Source: a virus. Taken from it: a stretch of DNA of 23,453 nt. Position 1 is the stretch's first letter. Every line of letters starts with the position of its first letter. A program made the translations under genes and the position numbers. Location: positions 1 to 23,453 of IMG/VR virus record IMGVR_UViG_3300032240_000751; one strand, given 5' to 3'. The notes under the pieces are model-generated. The model ran no database searches and had not been told where the DNA came from. It saw only the letters and a program-made list of their open reading frames with translations. Of the stretch, positions 22,321 to 23,453 are shown one piece after another.

Positions 22321-23085
22321 TTACAAGACATAGGTCTCAGAACGAGACACTACATACATGTTCTTTTTGCAGTTCTGCATGAGGGTTGCCCAACATGCTT
22401 TTGCATTTGATTTTTCTTCGAATACATAACCGCCCTTACTCATTGAGTAGTAGCGTTCAAATTTATATCGGGCAATGAGTGGTTTCCAATGCTCGGCTTG
22501 GTTGTTATCTATCAGTGCATCGGGTAGTCGTACACCAAACATCGGGACGCGTGGGTCTCCGTCATCGGGGGTTGCCATGCCATACAGCAGGGCGTATGCG
22601 TCCTTGAACCCTGACTCTTGCAAGTCATCGGCTAGCGCTTTTGTTTCTGCCTTGTCAACACGCTTTTGCTCGAACGCTTGCAGGGGTGTTGTTATCTCGC
22701 CTGTTTCCGACAATCTAATGCCGTCGTAGTAAGAATACTTCTTACCATCCACATTGAGGACAGGCTGCGAATAGCTGAGGATAGATTGCTTGTACATCTT
22801 GACCCGCACGCCCTCGAAGAACATTAAGAGTGCATCGTTCAAGCGAATGATTGTTGTGTTGTGTGAGTGGTATCCGTTCGTGTCGATTTGTACGCGCCCA
22901 TCGGGGTACGCAGTAATAATGTTGGTGTTCCACATGCGAATGTGCATGGTGTCGTCATTGCCTTTAACTACACGGAAGTGGCTCATGCCACGGCGACCTG
23001 AGTAGGCAGGGGCATCGCCCTTGTGCGCACCTTTCTTATACATGTGACGCGTTAAGTGCATTGAGAGTTTTGTGTACATGTTCAT
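22321..23085 (-). CDS. Phage protein of unknown function
   Basis: A 254-aa protein starting MNMYTKLSMHLTRHMYKKGA. It has a strand-rich N-terminal half with HIRMWNTNIITAYPDGRVQI, an HNTTIIRLND segment and repeated Tyr/Ser, then a helical C-terminal half (PLQAFEQKRVDKAETKALAD). The phrase 'NTNII..YPDG.V..' recurs in uncharacterised tailed-phage proteins. ATG at 23085 has GGAG eight nucleotides upstream and follows copy 6 of the element. No function can be assigned. Confidence 0.8.
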   Translation of the reverse strand: MNMYTKLSMHLTRHMYKKGAHKGDAPAYSGRRGMSHFRVVKGNDDTMHIRMWNTNIITAYPDGRVQIDTNGYHSHNTTIIRLNDALLMFFEGVRVKMYKQSILSYSQPVLNVDGKKYSYYDGIRLSETGEITTPLQAFEQKRVDKAETKALADDLQESGFKDAYALLYGMATPDDGDPRVPMFGVRLPDALIDNNQAEHWKPLIARYKFERYYSMSKGGYVFEEKSNAKACWATLMQNCKKNMYVVSRSETYVL

Positions 23086-23097
23086 GGTTGTTTCTCC

Positions 23098-23119
23098 AAA
23101 GTATTAAGGTTAAGAGTTT
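23098..23119 (-). repeat. Quasi-palindromic intergenic element, copy 6
   Basis: Core on + is AAAGTATTAAGGTTAAGA. It begins right at the stop codon of the zinc-ribbon gene and ends beside the GGAG ribosome site of the 254-aa gene. Confidence 0.8.
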
Positions 23120-23328
23120 TAAGTTCGTTTAGGGTTGAGTTGTGTCAGGGTTGCCCTGTCGGTCACCAACATATAGTTGGATTTGTTTAGAGGTACGGCG
23201 CAATGCGTAACCTTTCGAGCTAGCTTTTCACCGCACTCCGCACATGTCGGGCGTGGCATCTTGGCTCTGCGTGGTTCGACCCTGACTGCATAACAGCAGG
23301 TGCAGATTGGTAAGTGGTAGTGAGTCAT
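23119..23328 (-). CDS. Small zinc-ribbon protein
   Basis: A 69-aa protein with paired cysteines: C9, C11, C12 near the start and C29, C32 (PTCAECGEKLARK) in the middle, then THCAVPLNKSNYMLVTDRAT. A zinc ribbon followed by 'H..P.NKSNY.L.T' is a pattern found in many small phage proteins of unknown role. ATG at 23328 has AAGGA six nucleotides upstream. Its leader carries two hairpins (23342-23379). Zinc binding is inferred from the cysteine spacing. Confidence 0.8.
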   Translation of the reverse strand: MTHYHLPICTCCYAVRVEPRRAKMPRPTCAECGEKLARKVTHCAVPLNKSNYMLVTDRATLTQLNPKRT

Positions 23329-23341
23329 GGTTTTCCTTTCT

Positions 23342-23379
23342 TGATGCTGTGCATCACATAGCCCTGACTCGCAGGGCTA
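23342..23379 (-). other. Two adjacent hairpins in the zinc-ribbon gene leader
   Basis: On the - strand TAGCCCTG/CAGGGCTA (23379-23372 with 23366-23359, 5-nt loop) is followed two bases later by TGATGC/GCATCA (23356-23351 with 23347-23342, 3-nt loop). The AAGGA ribosome site follows directly. Neither has a U-tract, so they look like leader structure rather than terminators. The rest of the sequence to the window edge holds no gene I can support. Confidence 0.45.
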
Positions 23380-23453
23380 CAAGATAAACATATCTTTAAA
23401 CTACGATAGGGTTTGTCGGTCTGATATATCCACGCTGTGCGTGTCCCAGCCCC

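Noticed and set aside
23380-23453. 3' end of a further gene at the right edge
   Set aside because: Short open frames exist on the - strand but too little sequence is present to choose one, and none shows a recognisable motif.

Overview
The window reads as part of a tailed bacteriophage (Caudoviricetes-type) genome or a closely related prophage. It holds one very long virion-type gene on the + strand, which enters from the left edge and ends at 4285. From 4279 to the right edge everything is on the - strand and consists of replication and early/middle genes. Genes are tightly packed, many start codons overlap the previous stop codon, and no rRNA, tRNA, IS element or CRISPR array is visible. 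The host cannot be named from this sequence; a consensus sigma-70 promoter at 9022-9049 points to use of a bacterial host RNA polymerase.

Layout in - strand transcription order (right to left). (a) 23.3-17.0 kb: blocks of accessory genes. These include a zinc-ribbon protein, a MoxR-type AAA+ ATPase, three small or medium unknowns (one a 29-aa single-pass membrane peptide), a HEAQH/VWA (DUF2201-like) protein, three further unknowns and a DUF3150-like protein. The blocks are separated by six copies of a quasi-palindromic element with core TTAAGGTTAAG, each just upstream of a block's first gene. (b) 16.9-14.0 kb: a chain of small, mostly unknown genes linked by ATGA start/stop overlaps, including a winged-helix protein, a DUF3310 protein, a VRR-NUC nuclease and three mini-genes of 31-57 aa. 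(c) 14.0-10.7 kb: family A DNA polymerase with 3'-5' exonuclease, a Cas4/RecB-like Fe-S nuclease, an HNH endonuclease, then a strong terminator. (d) 10.6-9.0 kb: SNF2-type helicase. (e) 9.05-7.4 kb: a self-contained unit with a consensus promoter overlapping a dyad, a Gam/gp157-like coiled-coil protein, a putative ssDNA-binding protein, a small HTH regulator and a terminator. (f) 7.4-4.3 kb: a primase-helicase (AEP-type primase plus zinc finger plus P-loop helicase) and a small basic protein whose end overlaps the end of the + strand virion gene.

Together, regions c-f give a nearly complete DNA replication and recombination set: priming and unwinding, synthesis, ssDNA binding, branch or fork remodelling, and several nucleases. 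Region a looks like a phage-encoded MoxR-VWA chaperone-like module with possible shared regulation through the repeated element. The + strand gene is a polyvalent-type protein with an internal zinc-metallopeptidase motif, likely carried in the virion and delivered with the DNA.
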